16,152 bases of DNA from an uncultured Collinsella sp. (GCA_902475445.1 CABRZN010000033.1:1-16152), one strand, 5' to 3'. Shown: positions 6,682 to 14,628, counted from the first letter of the stretch. The notes: generated from the letters alone by a model not told the origin. A program made the numbers and translations.

Positions 6682-8019
6682 CTACTTCCCAAATAGCGCA
6701 CCCAGCAGGCCGCGACGTTTGGGCTTTTCCTCTCGGTAAGAACCCTCGACGGCGGCTGCCACCTGACGCGGCTGCTCGCCGTCTCCACGGCGCACAATCT
6801 GGTAGAGGAACGGCGATTTAACGTATTTGACCTCGACGGGCGTGGCGTGCACGGTGCTTTCACCGGACAGATGCAGGCTCGGGCTAAGCGGCGCCACGAT
6901 ATGCGTTTCGCGCTTGTCGCTAAACACCACCGCGGCCGCGCGGCCCGTCTGGCCGTTTACGGCAATGCGCACCTGCTCGCCATCGCGGCTATCCGTTGCC
7001 GGACGATCGACAAAGTAGACCGGCACCATCACCAGGCCATCCTTATGCTTGCGGGCCTTGCGCGCCCAGGTTCGGATGCTCTTTTTATTGAGCCCCAGTA
7101 CGGCCTCGGCATCGTTGCCCGCAACGTCGAGCGCCAACTTATCAATGACCACCTGGTCCTTGGTAGATGCATCGACGGAGACGACGCGGAAGTCGCCTTC
7201 CTGCATGGCGGGATCGAACGGACCGACCTTGGCAAAGTCCCACGGCTCCAAAATGCCCATGAGGCGAACGTCCAGGTAGTTTGCTCTGGGGTATGCCCAG
7301 TCGAGCACCTCGTAGTACACCAGGGTCTCCTTGCTCAGGCCCTTGCCCGGGAAGCTCGCCATCATGCGCAGGTCCGCCAGCGCCATGGGGAAATAGAAGA
7401 GCATCATGTCGTTTTGGATCGCATCTTCCACGTCGTGCCCGGCAAAGGCATCCGGATACTGGCGCACCAGCTGCAGCGCGTTGGCACGTGCCTGCTGCGG
7501 CGAGATTTCGCAGGGAATACCCTGATCCGGCACATACTCCGCACCCACGCCCATGGTCAGACGCTTGCTAAACGTCCCCGGCTTGAGCAGGTCGGCAATG
7601 CCGATCTTGTTGCCGCAGGACGGGCACTCAAACACGCGCTGGGTCGACTCGCCCTCAAAGGACGCACCACAGAAGGGGCAAGGAATGCTCACATGCGTGG
7701 CCTCTTGGAACTCCTGCGCCGTGCCGCGATCCTCCCACAGCAGATGTTCCAGGACCGACTGATTGCGCCAGTGCGAATTGAAGAAATACCAGTCCGGGTC
7801 CTCCGGGCGCTCGAGTTGCGACACATGCGTGAGCTTGAGCAGTCCATTCACCACCGTCAGCGGCGTATGGCGAATGCCCAGGGCGCTCTTGGGCTCCCCC
7901 GCATCAGCCTGCCACGGAACGACCGTGCCGCAATAGGCGCACTCAAAGCTGCGCTTAGCCTGGTGCGAGTACATAGGGCCGCCGCAGTTTTGACATTTAA
8001 TGGCAAACATCTCGTCCAT
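6682..8019 (-). CDS. Protein with two TFIIB-type zinc ribbons
   Basis: The product is 445 aa with no membrane segment. Two four-cysteine zinc ribbons are visible: Cys9/Cys12...Cys27/Cys30 (CQNC...CAYC) and Cys114/Cys117...Cys132/Cys135 (CPFC...CPSC). The remaining two-thirds contains blocks typical of bacterial proteins annotated 'TFIIB-type zinc ribbon-containing protein': a LFYFPMALADLRM strand, ILEPWDFAKVGPFDPAM, VPVYFVD and AVNGQTGRAAAVVF. The C-terminus is basic (KPKRRG) and ends in LLGALFGK. I know no assigned function. The usual relatives carry a C-terminal membrane segment, which is not evident here. The ATG at 8019 has AAAGGAGG 8 nt upstream; an upstream in-frame start (8070) has none and would lie inside the palindrome at 8048-8066. 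It is monocistronic, divergent from the CDF transporter. Confidence 0.82.
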   Translation of the reverse strand: MDEMFAIKCQNCGGPMYSHQAKRSFECAYCGTVVPWQADAGEPKSALGIRHTPLTVVNGLLKLTHVSQLERPEDPDWYFFNSHWRNQSVLEHLLWEDRGTAQEFQEATHVSIPCPFCGASFEGESTQRVFECPSCGNKIGIADLLKPGTFSKRLTMGVGAEYVPDQGIPCEISPQQARANALQLVRQYPDAFAGHDVEDAIQNDMMLFYFPMALADLRMMASFPGKGLSKETLVYYEVLDWAYPRANYLDVRLMGILEPWDFAKVGPFDPAMQEGDFRVVSVDASTKDQVVIDKLALDVAGNDAEAVLGLNKKSIRTWARKARKHKDGLVMVPVYFVDRPATDSRDGEQVRIAVNGQTGRAAAVVFSDKRETHIVAPLSPSLHLSGESTVHATPVEVKYVKSPFLYQIVRRGDGEQPRQVAAAVEGSYREEKPKRRGLLGALFGK

Positions 8020-8047
8020 GGAAACGTCCTCCTTTGCACAGGGGCTG

Positions 8048-8066
8048 TCGACATTAAGTATGTCGA
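8048..8066 (-). promoter_or_regulatory. Perfect palindrome in leader of the zinc-ribbon gene (operator-like)
   Basis: On the minus strand, TCGACATACTTAATGTCGA has perfect 7-bp arms around a 5-nt spacer. It lies 28 bp upstream of the ATG, and its AT-rich centre (TACTTA) is at a plausible -10 position. This is the layout of a repressor operator over a promoter. It also resembles a short mRNA hairpin, but no U-tract follows. Confidence 0.45.
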
Positions 8067-8090
8067 GCAAGCAGGCACATGCCCATACCC

Positions 8091-8112
8091 ATGTGGCCCA
8101 AAATGGACCACC
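8091..8112 (+). promoter_or_regulatory. Diverged copy of the inverted-repeat motif
   Basis: ATGTGGCCCA followed by AAATGGACCACC aligns with copies 1 and 2 as ATG(T)GG-C-A-ATGG-CCACC. It contains two half-sites, TGGCCCA and TGGACCA, separated by AA. It lies between the divergent zinc-ribbon gene and the CDF transporter, so it could act on either. The similarity is partial. Confidence 0.3.
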
Positions 8113-8237
8113 CAGGCAGACGAGAAGGCTCGCTCGTTAGCACCGGCAGACTATTGCTGCATTTTCTGAGCATCGGTGCACGGCGCCCCCGCGCGAGCTA
8201 CACTATCCCCTTAAACATGATTGTGAGGACGACCGCT

Positions 8238-9419
8238 ATGCTATTTGTAAATCGGCTGGTACATACGCTTGTTCCCGGCAGCGAGAGCGAGCCGGTCGAT
8301 GCATCTTGCCGCACCAACGCGGGCTTTTCCGCAAGCCTCGTCTGCATTGGCCTCAACATCACCCTGTGCCTGGCCAAGGGCATCGCGGGCCTGCTCGCCG
8401 GCTCCGTCTCCCTCATCGCCGACGCTTTCAACAACCTCTCCGATGCCTCGAGCAACATCGTGAGTCTGCTCGGGTTCCGCCTTGCCAGCCGCCCGGCAGA
8501 CGAAGGCCACCCCTATGGCCACGGTCGCTATGAGTACCTAGCTGGCCTGTTCGTCGCCGTCCTGGTTTGCGCCGTCGGCATCAATCTGATCCTCGAGTCG
8601 GTCACTAAGATCATCAAGCCTTCCCCCACTGCATATTCGGTGCTCTCCTTAGCCGCCCTCGTCTTGTCCATGCTCGTTAAGCTCTGGATGGCAGCGTTCA
8701 ACCGCACGCTGGGCGATCGCATCGACTCGGAGACGCTCATCGCCACAGCACAGGACTCCAAAAACGACGTCATCACCTCGGGCTCGGTCTTGGTGGCGGC
8801 GCTTATTTCGCAGACGACCGGCTTTGACCTCGATGGCTGGGCAGGCCTGGGTGTGGGCATCTTCATCTGCATCAGCGGCATGGGCCTAGTGCGCGACGCC
8901 ATCAGCCCGTTGCTGGGGCAAGCGCCCGACCCCAAGCTCGTCCAGGCAATCCGCGACAAGATCATGTCCTATCCACAGGTCTTGGGCACACACGACCTGA
9001 TGGTGCACGACTACGGCCCCGGTCGTCAGTTTGCCAGCGCCCACGTGGAGATGCCTGGCGAGGGCGACGCATTTGAGCACCACGAGATTCTGGACACCAT
9101 CGAGCACGACATCAAGCGCCAGATGGGCATCGATATCACGCTGCACTGCGACCCCATCGCGACAACCGGCGACGACCTGCGCGGCTGGGTCAAGCGCGGC
9201 GTCATGCAGATCGATCCCGCGCTCTCCATCCACGACCTGCACGAGCACGACGGGTTCGTTTCGTTTGACCTTGTGCGTCCCGACGGCTTTGACATATCCG
9301 ACGAGGATCTGCTGGAGCTCGTCACGCGCATCGTGCACGAGCGCCGGCCCGACGTCTCATGCGTCGTCACGTTTGATTCGGGCTTTAGCTCGCCCGACCG
9401 TCCAGCAGAGCAGCTGTAG
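8238..9419 (+). CDS. Cation diffusion facilitator (CDF) metal efflux transporter
   Basis: The product is 393 aa. The membrane part (about residues 28-225) has six hydrophobic segments and the CDF signature GSVSLIADAFNNLSDASSN in TM2, followed by HPYGHGRYEYLA. The metal site reads Asn65/Asp69 in TM2 and Asp173/Asp177 in TM5 (DSKND), so N-D-D-D rather than the H-D-H-D of zinc CDFs. As I recall, this quartet is associated with Mn(II)-exporting members such as streptococcal MntE, so manganese or iron is the better guess. The cytoplasmic domain (226-306) has the usual HDLMVHDYGPG, SAHVEMPG and ITLHCDP blocks, and about 85 extra residues follow. The ATG at 8238 has TGAGGA 8 nt upstream; the earlier in-frame ATG at 8217 has no RBS. 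Transport is expected to be proton-driven efflux across the cytoplasmic membrane. Confidence 0.88.
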   Translation: MLFVNRLVHTLVPGSESEPVDASCRTNAGFSASLVCIGLNITLCLAKGIAGLLAGSVSLIADAFNNLSDASSNIVSLLGFRLASRPADEGHPYGHGRYEYLAGLFVAVLVCAVGINLILESVTKIIKPSPTAYSVLSLAALVLSMLVKLWMAAFNRTLGDRIDSETLIATAQDSKNDVITSGSVLVAALISQTTGFDLDGWAGLGVGIFICISGMGLVRDAISPLLGQAPDPKLVQAIRDKIMSYPQVLGTHDLMVHDYGPGRQFASAHVEMPGEGDAFEHHEILDTIEHDIKRQMGIDITLHCDPIATTGDDLRGWVKRGVMQIDPALSIHDLHEHDGFVSFDLVRPDGFDISDEDLLELVTRIVHERRPDVSCVVTFDSGFSSPDRPAEQL

Positions 9420-9437
9420 CCCCGCTCCGCTCGTCCG

Positions 9438-10427
9438 CTAGTTTCCCTGCGCGCCCGAGATGCCGTTTTGCAGGGCGTTCCAGGCATCCGTCGCCATGTC
9501 GCCCAAGTTCTGCGCGGTGTCGCCCAGGTTCTGGGCCGTATCGCCCAGCTCTTGCGCCTTGTCTCCCAACTCCTGTGCCTTGTTGCTCAAGTCCTCCAGC
9601 GTATTGGAGCTCGAGCTGTCGGTACCGCTTTGGCCGTCGGACGAGTTGCCCGAGCTGTTCTTGTGCGTGAGTTGAATTTCGAGGTTGCCGTTGTCGTTAT
9701 AGTAGGCAGAAGTAACGACCCAGTTGGCATCGACGACGGGCGTTGAGCCATCATCAGTCAGGACCACGGCATTCGAAAGATCGGCGCCGCGCGACTTGAG
9801 GATCTTCTTGGCGTTGGACCAGTACTGCCCCGGGATATCACTCAAATCGACGGTGCTAGACGAGGCGGACTCGGTTTGCTCGGCAGTGGTATCGGCCGTT
9901 GAACTCCCTCGCTTGTTGAGCATGCCCGACACGATGGCAAACACAACCGACAGCGCAAAGAAGATCGCCAGCACGATGAGGATCTTCTTGATCACGCTCG
10001 ACGAACGCGACGGCGTCTCTTCCTCGTCCTCGCCATATTGCGGAATCGACTTGGGGTACTCGCGATACGGCTCGCGCGACTCGTAGCGAGGCTGCGCCGT
10101 GCGAGGCATATACGTCGTCTGCTGAGGCTGCGGAATGGGATTCTGCGGCAGGTCATCATAGGGATTCGGCGTCGAGGCGGCATAAGAATCCTGCGGCGCG
10201 TAATCAAACGGGTCTGCCGCCGCGTTGCCATAGGGGCTTTGCAAAGATGCAGCGTAAGGGTCCTGCGCCGCGTCGCCATAGCCCATAACTCGTGTGGGCT
10301 CGGCAGAAGGCTGCGTCGCGGCGGGGTCGACATAACCGGGGTTGGGAACAACGCGGGTCGCATCGGCGCTATCGCCAGCCTGCGCGGAACCGCAGCCGCC
10401 CATCACGGTTGTCTTGTCCTGATCCAT
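9438..10427 (-). CDS. Single-pass membrane protein with PASTA-like ectodomain and heptad-repeat tail
   Basis: The product is 329 aa. Residues 1-140 are a low-complexity cytoplasmic region rich in Pro, Gln, Tyr and Ala, with three T-x-V-M/V motifs (TTVM 6-9, TRVV 24-27, TRVM 45-48). A single transmembrane helix spans 148-170, preceded by KK, so the N-terminus is inside. Outside, residues 198-256 resemble a PASTA domain (IPGQYWSNAKKILKSRGADL ... WVVTS ... GNLEIQLTH). A Ser/Gly linker follows, then four 7-residue repeats (283-310; KAQELGD/TAQNLGD) and an amphipathic end. PASTA domains elsewhere bind peptidoglycan or muropeptides, and Thr motifs of this kind could be kinase targets or FHA ligands; both are inference. 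The ATG has AAGGA 8 nt upstream. The 3' end is 18 bp from the convergent CDF gene, with no terminator visible between them. Confidence 0.78.
   Translation of the reverse strand: MDQDKTTVMGGCGSAQAGDSADATRVVPNPGYVDPAATQPSAEPTRVMGYGDAAQDPYAASLQSPYGNAAADPFDYAPQDSYAASTPNPYDDLPQNPIPQPQQTTYMPRTAQPRYESREPYREYPKSIPQYGEDEEETPSRSSSVIKKILIVLAIFFALSVVFAIVSGMLNKRGSSTADTTAEQTESASSSTVDLSDIPGQYWSNAKKILKSRGADLSNAVVLTDDGSTPVVDANWVVTSAYYNDNGNLEIQLTHKNSSGNSSDGQSGTDSSSSNTLEDLSNKAQELGDKAQELGDTAQNLGDTAQNLGDMATDAWNALQNGISGAQGN
9498..9581 (-). repeat. Four 21-bp (7-residue) tandem coding repeats
   Basis: These units encode KAQELGD, KAQELGD, TAQNLGD and TAQNLGD in the C-terminal tail of the membrane protein. The nucleotide copies have diverged at synonymous positions, so the repeat is conserved as protein rather than as DNA. 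The periodicity of seven with Ala/Leu spacing fits a helical, coiled-coil-like segment. Confidence 0.8.
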
Positions 10428-10472
10428 GCAACGATTCCTTTCCGTCGCCTGTAAGCATCAAGTTATCCATGC

Positions 10473-10481
10473 ATTCTACCA
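10473..10481 (-). promoter_or_regulatory. Extended -10 promoter of the PASTA-like protein gene
   Basis: On the minus strand, TGGTAGAAT (10481-10473) is a TGn extension plus a TAGAAT -10 hexamer. It predicts a leader of about 39 nt before the ATG at 10427. The -35 region has no consensus, as is common for extended -10 promoters. Confidence 0.5.
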
Positions 10482-10545
10482 GCGCAAAAGCCTATGATGG
10501 GCAGAGTCCGTCGGTATCTACAAGACATGCGCGGGCCTAAGGATC

Positions 10546-10582
10546 AAAAAGCCCCGCCGGGCCTTGGTAGGCGCGACGGGGC
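10546..10582 (-). terminator. Rho-independent terminator of fhs
   Basis: On the minus strand, GCCCCGTCGCGCC (10582-10570) pairs with GGCCCGGCGGGGC (10563-10551) around a TACCAA loop, and TTTTT follows (10550-10546). It begins 26 bp after the fhs stop. Confidence 0.88.
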
Positions 10583-10607
10583 GGGCAAGCGGCTATGAGC
10601 AGCGAGC

Positions 10608-12275
10608 TTAGAACAGGCCGGTGATGTTGCCGTCGTTGTCGACGTCGATGTTCTCGGCCGCAGGGACCTTGGGCAGGCCCGGCATGGTCAGAACACTGCC
10701 AGTCAGTGCGACCACAAAGTGGGCGCCGGCGGAAACCTTGAGCTCACGCACCGTGATGCGGAAGTTCTCGGGAGCGCCCAGGGCCTTGGCGTTGTCGCTA
10801 AAGCTGTACTGCGTCTTGGCGACGCACACCGGCAGGTTGCCAAAGCCATTCTCGCGCAGCTCGGCGAGCTGGCGCTTGGCGGCCGGCGTAAAGTCAACGC
10901 CGTCGGCGCGGTAGACCTTGGTGGCAACGGCCTCGAGGGCATCAGCGACATCAGCGCCGTCCTCATAGGCAAACTTGAGCTCGCTCGGCTGCTCAATCAG
11001 ACGCATGACCTCATCGGCAAGCTCGAGCGCGCCCTCGCCGCCCTTGGCCCAGACCTCGGAAAGCTTAACGTTGACGCCGAGCTTCTGGCACTCGGACTCA
11101 ATGAGCGCGAGCTCGGCCTCGGTGTCCGTCGGGAAGCGGTTGATGGCGACCACGCAGGGCAGACCATATACGTTCTGGATGTTGTCGACGTGACGCAGCA
11201 GGTTGGGCATGCCAGCCTTGAGTGCCTCGAGGTTCTCCTCGTTGAGATCGGCCTTGGCGACGCCACCGTTGTACTTCAACGCGCGAGCGGTGGCGACGAC
11301 CACGACGGCGTTGGGACGAACGCCCGTCATGCGGCACTTGATGTCCAGGAATTTCTCGGCACCCAGGTCGGCACCAAAGCCCGCCTCGGTAATGGCGACA
11401 TCGCCAAAACGCATAGCCATACGCGTGGCCATGATGGAGTTGCAGCCGTGGGCGATATTGGCGAAGGGACCGCCGTGGACAAACGCGGGCGTGCCCTCGA
11501 GCGTCTGCACCAGATTGGGCTTGAGCGCATCCTTGAGCAGTGCGGCCATAGCTCCCTGGGCCTTAAGGTCGCGGGCGCGGACGGGCTCGCCGGCATAGCT
11601 ATAGCCGACAACGATCTCGCCCAAGCGCTCCTTAAGATCGCTGATGCTCGTGGACAGGCACAGGATCGCCATGACCTCGGAGGCAACGGTGATATCGAAG
11701 CCGTCCTCGCGCGGCACGCCCTGGGCCTTACCGCCAATGCCGTCGATGACGTGGCGCAGCTGACGGTCGTTCATATCGACGACGCGCTTCCAAGTGATGC
11801 GCTTAACGTCAATACCGAGCTGATTGCCCTGCTGGATGTGGTTATCAAGCATGGCGGCCAGCAGGTTATTGGCGGCACCGATAGCGTGGAAGTCGCCGGT
11901 AAAGTGCAGGTTGATATCCTCCATGGGGATGACCTGAGCCCAGCCGCCGCCGGCAGCACCGCCCTTAACGCCAAAGACGGGGCCGAGCGAAGGCTCGCGC
12001 AGGGCCACGGCACTCTTGACGCCGCGACGACGCAGGCCATCGGCCAGACCGATGGTCGTGGTGGTCTTGCCCTCGCCCGCAGGCGTGGGGTTGATGGCGG
12101 TCACGAGGACAAGTTTGGCCTGGTGATCAGTCGGCTCGTTGAGCAGCGAATAGTCGACCTTAGCCTTGTCGAAGCCGTACGGAATCAGGTGCTTAACGTC
12201 GACGCCGGCGTTCTTGGCCACCTCGGTAATAGGCAGTGGCGTGACAGAACGTGCGATTTCGATGTCAGTAGGCAT
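10608..12275 (-). CDS. fhs: Formate-tetrahydrofolate ligase
   Basis: The product is 555 aa, the usual length for the family. It joins formate to tetrahydrofolate with ATP to make 10-formyl-THF, feeding purine synthesis, fMet-tRNA formylation and, in anaerobes, the methyl branch of one-carbon metabolism. The P-loop TPAGEGKTTTT is at 63-73. Other family blocks are seen: EPSLGPVFGVKGGAAGGG, FTGDFHAIGAANNLL, AFVHGGPFANIAHGCNS, TEAGFGADLGAEKF, and a C-terminal SAGAHFVVALTGSVLTMPGL. The ATG at 12275 is chosen: AAGGA lies 7 nt upstream and the protein starts MPTDIEIA, as in homologues. The longer frame to 12350 would run through the promoter. It is a single gene with its own promoter and terminator, unrelated in function to the ruv operon upstream. 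Confidence 0.97.
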   Translation of the reverse strand: MPTDIEIARSVTPLPITEVAKNAGVDVKHLIPYGFDKAKVDYSLLNEPTDHQAKLVLVTAINPTPAGEGKTTTTIGLADGLRRRGVKSAVALREPSLGPVFGVKGGAAGGGWAQVIPMEDINLHFTGDFHAIGAANNLLAAMLDNHIQQGNQLGIDVKRITWKRVVDMNDRQLRHVIDGIGGKAQGVPREDGFDITVASEVMAILCLSTSISDLKERLGEIVVGYSYAGEPVRARDLKAQGAMAALLKDALKPNLVQTLEGTPAFVHGGPFANIAHGCNSIMATRMAMRFGDVAITEAGFGADLGAEKFLDIKCRMTGVRPNAVVVVATARALKYNGGVAKADLNEENLEALKAGMPNLLRHVDNIQNVYGLPCVVAINRFPTDTEAELALIESECQKLGVNVKLSEVWAKGGEGALELADEVMRLIEQPSELKFAYEDGADVADALEAVATKVYRADGVDFTPAAKRQLAELRENGFGNLPVCVAKTQYSFSDNAKALGAPENFRITVRELKVSAGAHFVVALTGSVLTMPGLPKVPAAENIDVDNDGNITGLF

Positions 12276-12315
12276 GGGCGGTCCTTTCGTTACCGAATGA
12301 GAAAAAGACCAATTC

Positions 12316-12344
12316 AGCATAGCACGGGCGCGCAATAGTAAAAC
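12316..12344 (-). promoter_or_regulatory. Extended -10 promoter of fhs
   Basis: On the minus strand, TGCTATGCT (12324-12316) is a TGn plus TATGCT -10. A weak -35 (GTTTTA, 12344-12339) lies at 17-bp spacing. The predicted leader is about 35 nt, too short for a riboswitch. Confidence 0.55.
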
Positions 12345-12419
12345 GCCCATAACCGATGAACGGCGATATGTTTACCCGATGCCCAGCGATAGTCCAACAG
12401 CCCGCCAAAACAAAGCGCC

Positions 12420-13487
12420 CTAAACGGTAGGTTCAATCCCCAGGTGCTCAAAGGTGCGAAGGGTTGCCTGACGGCCCTGCGGCGTGCGAATCATCAACCC
12501 GCACTGCAGCAAATAGGGCTCATAGACATCCTCGAGCGTGCCCGGGTCCTCGCCCACCGCGCTGGCAAGGGTCGTAAGTCCCACGGCACGACCGGAGAAC
12601 GTCTTGGCAAGCGTCTCCAAGATACGAATATCCATCCAGTCCAGACCGAGCTCGTCGATCTCGAAGAACTCGAGCGCCTGACGGCAGATATCGAGCTCAA
12701 TGGGACCGTTGCCGCGCACCTGTGCATAGTCGCGCACGCGCTTGAGCAGGCGGTTGGCAAGACGTGGCGTACCGCGCGAACGCGAGCCGATCTCGAGTGC
12801 ACTGGGATGATCGATCGTCACGCCCAGGATAGTCGCCGAGCGCGTCACAATCTGCGCGAGCTCCTCGACCGTGTAGTAATCCAGGCGATATGAAATGCCA
12901 AAGCGGTCGCGCAACGGGCCTGTCAACATGCCTGAGCGGGTCGTTGCCGCTACCAGCGTAAATTTGGGAATATCCAGGCGAATCGAGCGCGCCGCCGGAC
13001 CCTTGCCAATCACGATATCGAGGGCAAAGTCCTCCATCGCGGGGTACAGGACCTCCTCGACCGAACGGTTGAGGCGGTGGATCTCGTCGATAAACAGCAC
13101 ATCACCCGGCTGCAAGTTAGTAAGGATGGCCGCCAGGTCGCCCGTGCGCGCGATGGCAGGGCCACTCGTGGTCTTGATCTGAGCGCCCAGCTCGTTGGCG
13201 ATAACGGTGGCCAGCGTGGTCTTGCCCAGGCCCGGAGGACCCGAGAAAATCACGTGGTCGAGCGTCTCACCACGGCTCTGCGCCGCTTCGATCAACACGC
13301 GCAGGCTCTGCTTGATGTGCTCCTGGCCACAGTAATCGTCCAGGCGCTGGGGGCGCAAAGTGCGGTCGACATCGAGGTCCTCGGCCGTCAGCTCCGAGCC
13401 CACCATGCGCTCGCCGTGCGCCATGGATGCCGCCGGCGAGTTGCCGGGCGTCGCCCACAGGTCCTGAGAGTCATCGGCTTCCCACAT
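12420..13487 (-). CDS. ruvB: Holliday junction branch migration ATPase RuvB
   Basis: The product is 355 aa. RuvB is the hexameric AAA+ motor that, loaded by RuvA, drives branch migration of Holliday junctions in the cytoplasm. Walker A GPPGLGKT is at 83-90 and Walker B FIDEIH at 133-138. Sensor 1 (AATTRSG), the arginine-finger region PLRDRFG and the C-terminal winged-helix block (GLMIRTPQGRQAT) are all present. The family start (AEDxDVDRTLRPQRLDDYCGQE) begins near residue 36, so there is a longer, variable N-terminus of about 35 residues. The ruvA stop TGA overlaps the ATG at 13487 (TGATG), which supports this start through translational coupling; a GTG lies one codon earlier. It is the last gene of ruvCAB, and no clear terminator is seen after it. 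Confidence 0.97.
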   Translation of the reverse strand: MWEADDSQDLWATPGNSPAASMAHGERMVGSELTAEDLDVDRTLRPQRLDDYCGQEHIKQSLRVLIEAAQSRGETLDHVIFSGPPGLGKTTLATVIANELGAQIKTTSGPAIARTGDLAAILTNLQPGDVLFIDEIHRLNRSVEEVLYPAMEDFALDIVIGKGPAARSIRLDIPKFTLVAATTRSGMLTGPLRDRFGISYRLDYYTVEELAQIVTRSATILGVTIDHPSALEIGSRSRGTPRLANRLLKRVRDYAQVRGNGPIELDICRQALEFFEIDELGLDWMDIRILETLAKTFSGRAVGLTTLASAVGEDPGTLEDVYEPYLLQCGLMIRTPQGRQATLRTFEHLGIEPTV

Positions 13488-14107
13488 CACGCATCCATTC
13501 CAAGTCGCTTAAGCGCCGCGCCGAGCAAATCCTCGACACGCATATTCTGCCCATCATACCCGCTCAGGGCAACATCGGTCTCCTGCGGGCTAAAGCCCAT
13601 GGAAAGGAGTGCCGCACGGGCATCGTCGATCGCCGAGGGAGCGGCAGCGGGCACGGGCATCGCAACCTGTCCGGGAATCACGTCGACCGGCACAAAGCCC
13701 TTATCCTTGGCAAAGGTGCTCTTGAGTTCCAGGATCAGGCGCTGAGCTGTCTTTTTGCCCACACCGGGTACCTTGGCCATGCCCTTGTCGTCCTCGGCCA
13801 TCACCAGCGAATACAGCTGCCCCACGGTATAGGTGGAAAGCACGGCAAGCGCCAGGCGCGGGCCAACGCCCGAAACGGACACGAGCCGGTCGAACATCGT
13901 GCGCTCATCCTTTGAGGAAAAACCGAAAAGTGTCATGGCGTCCTCGCGCACCTGCATACGCGTGTAGAGACGGACCTCGCCGCCGGGCGTCGGCAACGTG
14001 GCCGCAGTGCTGCCCGAGATGCCGAGTTCAAAGCCAACGCCCGACACATCGACGACAGCAGAGCTCATCGTGGACTCGACAAGCGTTCCGTGGAGCTGGG
14101 AAATCAT
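13487..14107 (-). CDS. ruvA: Holliday junction recognition protein RuvA
   Basis: The product is 206 aa, normal length. RuvA forms a tetramer that holds the Holliday junction open and loads RuvB. The N-terminal OB-fold runs from MISQLHGTLVE through YTRMQVREDAMTLFGF (1-63). Two helix-hairpin-helix motifs follow, SGVGPR (79-84) and PGVGKK (114-119), then a variable Ala/Pro-rich linker (about 140-158). The C-terminal RuvB-binding domain (160-206) has ALLSMGFSPQETDVAL. The ATG at 14107 shares its A with the ruvC stop (TGATG). A longer open frame extends upstream to 14347 but lies inside ruvC and has no homology. Confidence 0.97.
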   Translation of the reverse strand: MISQLHGTLVESTMSSAVVDVSGVGFELGISGSTAATLPTPGGEVRLYTRMQVREDAMTLFGFSSKDERTMFDRLVSVSGVGPRLALAVLSTYTVGQLYSLVMAEDDKGMAKVPGVGKKTAQRLILELKSTFAKDKGFVPVDVIPGQVAMPVPAAAPSAIDDARAALLSMGFSPQETDVALSGYDGQNMRVEDLLGAALKRLGMDA

Positions 14108-14628
14108 CAGTATCCGGTTCCTCTCTGTTGATAGAACTCGCCACCGGTGAGGGCGCGGGTGCGGCTGAGGTTTACGTGGCAGATGGCGCAGGCCAGGGCA
14201 TCGGCGGCATGGTCGGGATGCGGGTCGTGGTCGAGCTGTGTTAGCGTGCGTACCATATAGGCGACCTGCCGCTTGTCCGCGGCGCCGGTGCCCACCACAG
14301 CCTGTTTGATCTGCATGGGCGTGTACTCGCCAATCTCGAGCGCGCATTCCGAAAGCGCTACGAGTGCAGCACCGCGGGCATGCGCCGTGGGGATGGCCGA
14401 ACGAACGTTGGCGCCAAAGTAGATGCTCTCGACAGCAGCTGTGTCGGGTCGATAACGCTCGACGACATCCTTAAGGTCACGGGCGATATGCGACAGGCGC
14501 ACCGCAAGCGGGCTGCCCGCGCTGGTCTCGATGCAACCGTAGGCACGGCAGCGAACCTCGCCACGCCGCTCCTCGATAATCCCCCAACCCGTATGAGCCA
14601 AACCGGGGTCAATGCCCAAGATAACCAA
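14107..14628 (-). CDS. ruvC: Crossover junction endodeoxyribonuclease RuvC (TTG start)
   Basis: The product is 173 aa. RuvC is the dimeric resolvase that nicks Holliday junctions symmetrically after RuvAB migration. Catalytic residues are visible: Asp7 (GIDPGL), Glu67 (AVESIYFGANVRSA), His140 and Asp143 (HAADALACA). The His at the third position follows the Thermus-type site rather than the Asp of E. coli. I chose TTG at 14628 because GGGGAGG lies just upstream (14640-14634) and it puts Asp7 at the family position; an earlier in-frame TTG at 14649 has no RBS. It is the first gene of a ruvC-ruvA-ruvB operon with TGATG overlap to ruvA. A LexA-like box and extended -10 lie about 60-80 bp upstream. 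Confidence 0.95.
   Translation of the reverse strand: MVILGIDPGLAHTGWGIIEERRGEVRCRAYGCIETSAGSPLAVRLSHIARDLKDVVERYRPDTAAVESIYFGANVRSAIPTAHARGAALVALSECALEIGEYTPMQIKQAVVGTGAADKRQVAYMVRTLTQLDHDPHPDHAADALACAICHVNLSRTRALTGGEFYQQRGTGY

Noticed and set aside
6847..8169. 440-aa plus-strand open frame opposite the zinc-ribbon gene
   Set aside because: It is antisense to a gene with clear zinc-ribbon motifs. Long antisense frames are common at high GC, and the translation shows no domain.
10428..10545. Possible small RNA or short gene between the PASTA-like gene and the fhs terminator
   Set aside because: Only the promoter of the PASTA-like gene is supported; no separate terminator or RBS is present.
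10719..12338. 539-aa plus-strand open frame opposite fhs
   Set aside because: It is a shadow of fhs, which has full family motifs, RBS, promoter and terminator.
14107..14347. N-terminal extension of ruvA
   Set aside because: The extension lies inside ruvC, is low-complexity, and the TGATG junction gives the start matching homologues.
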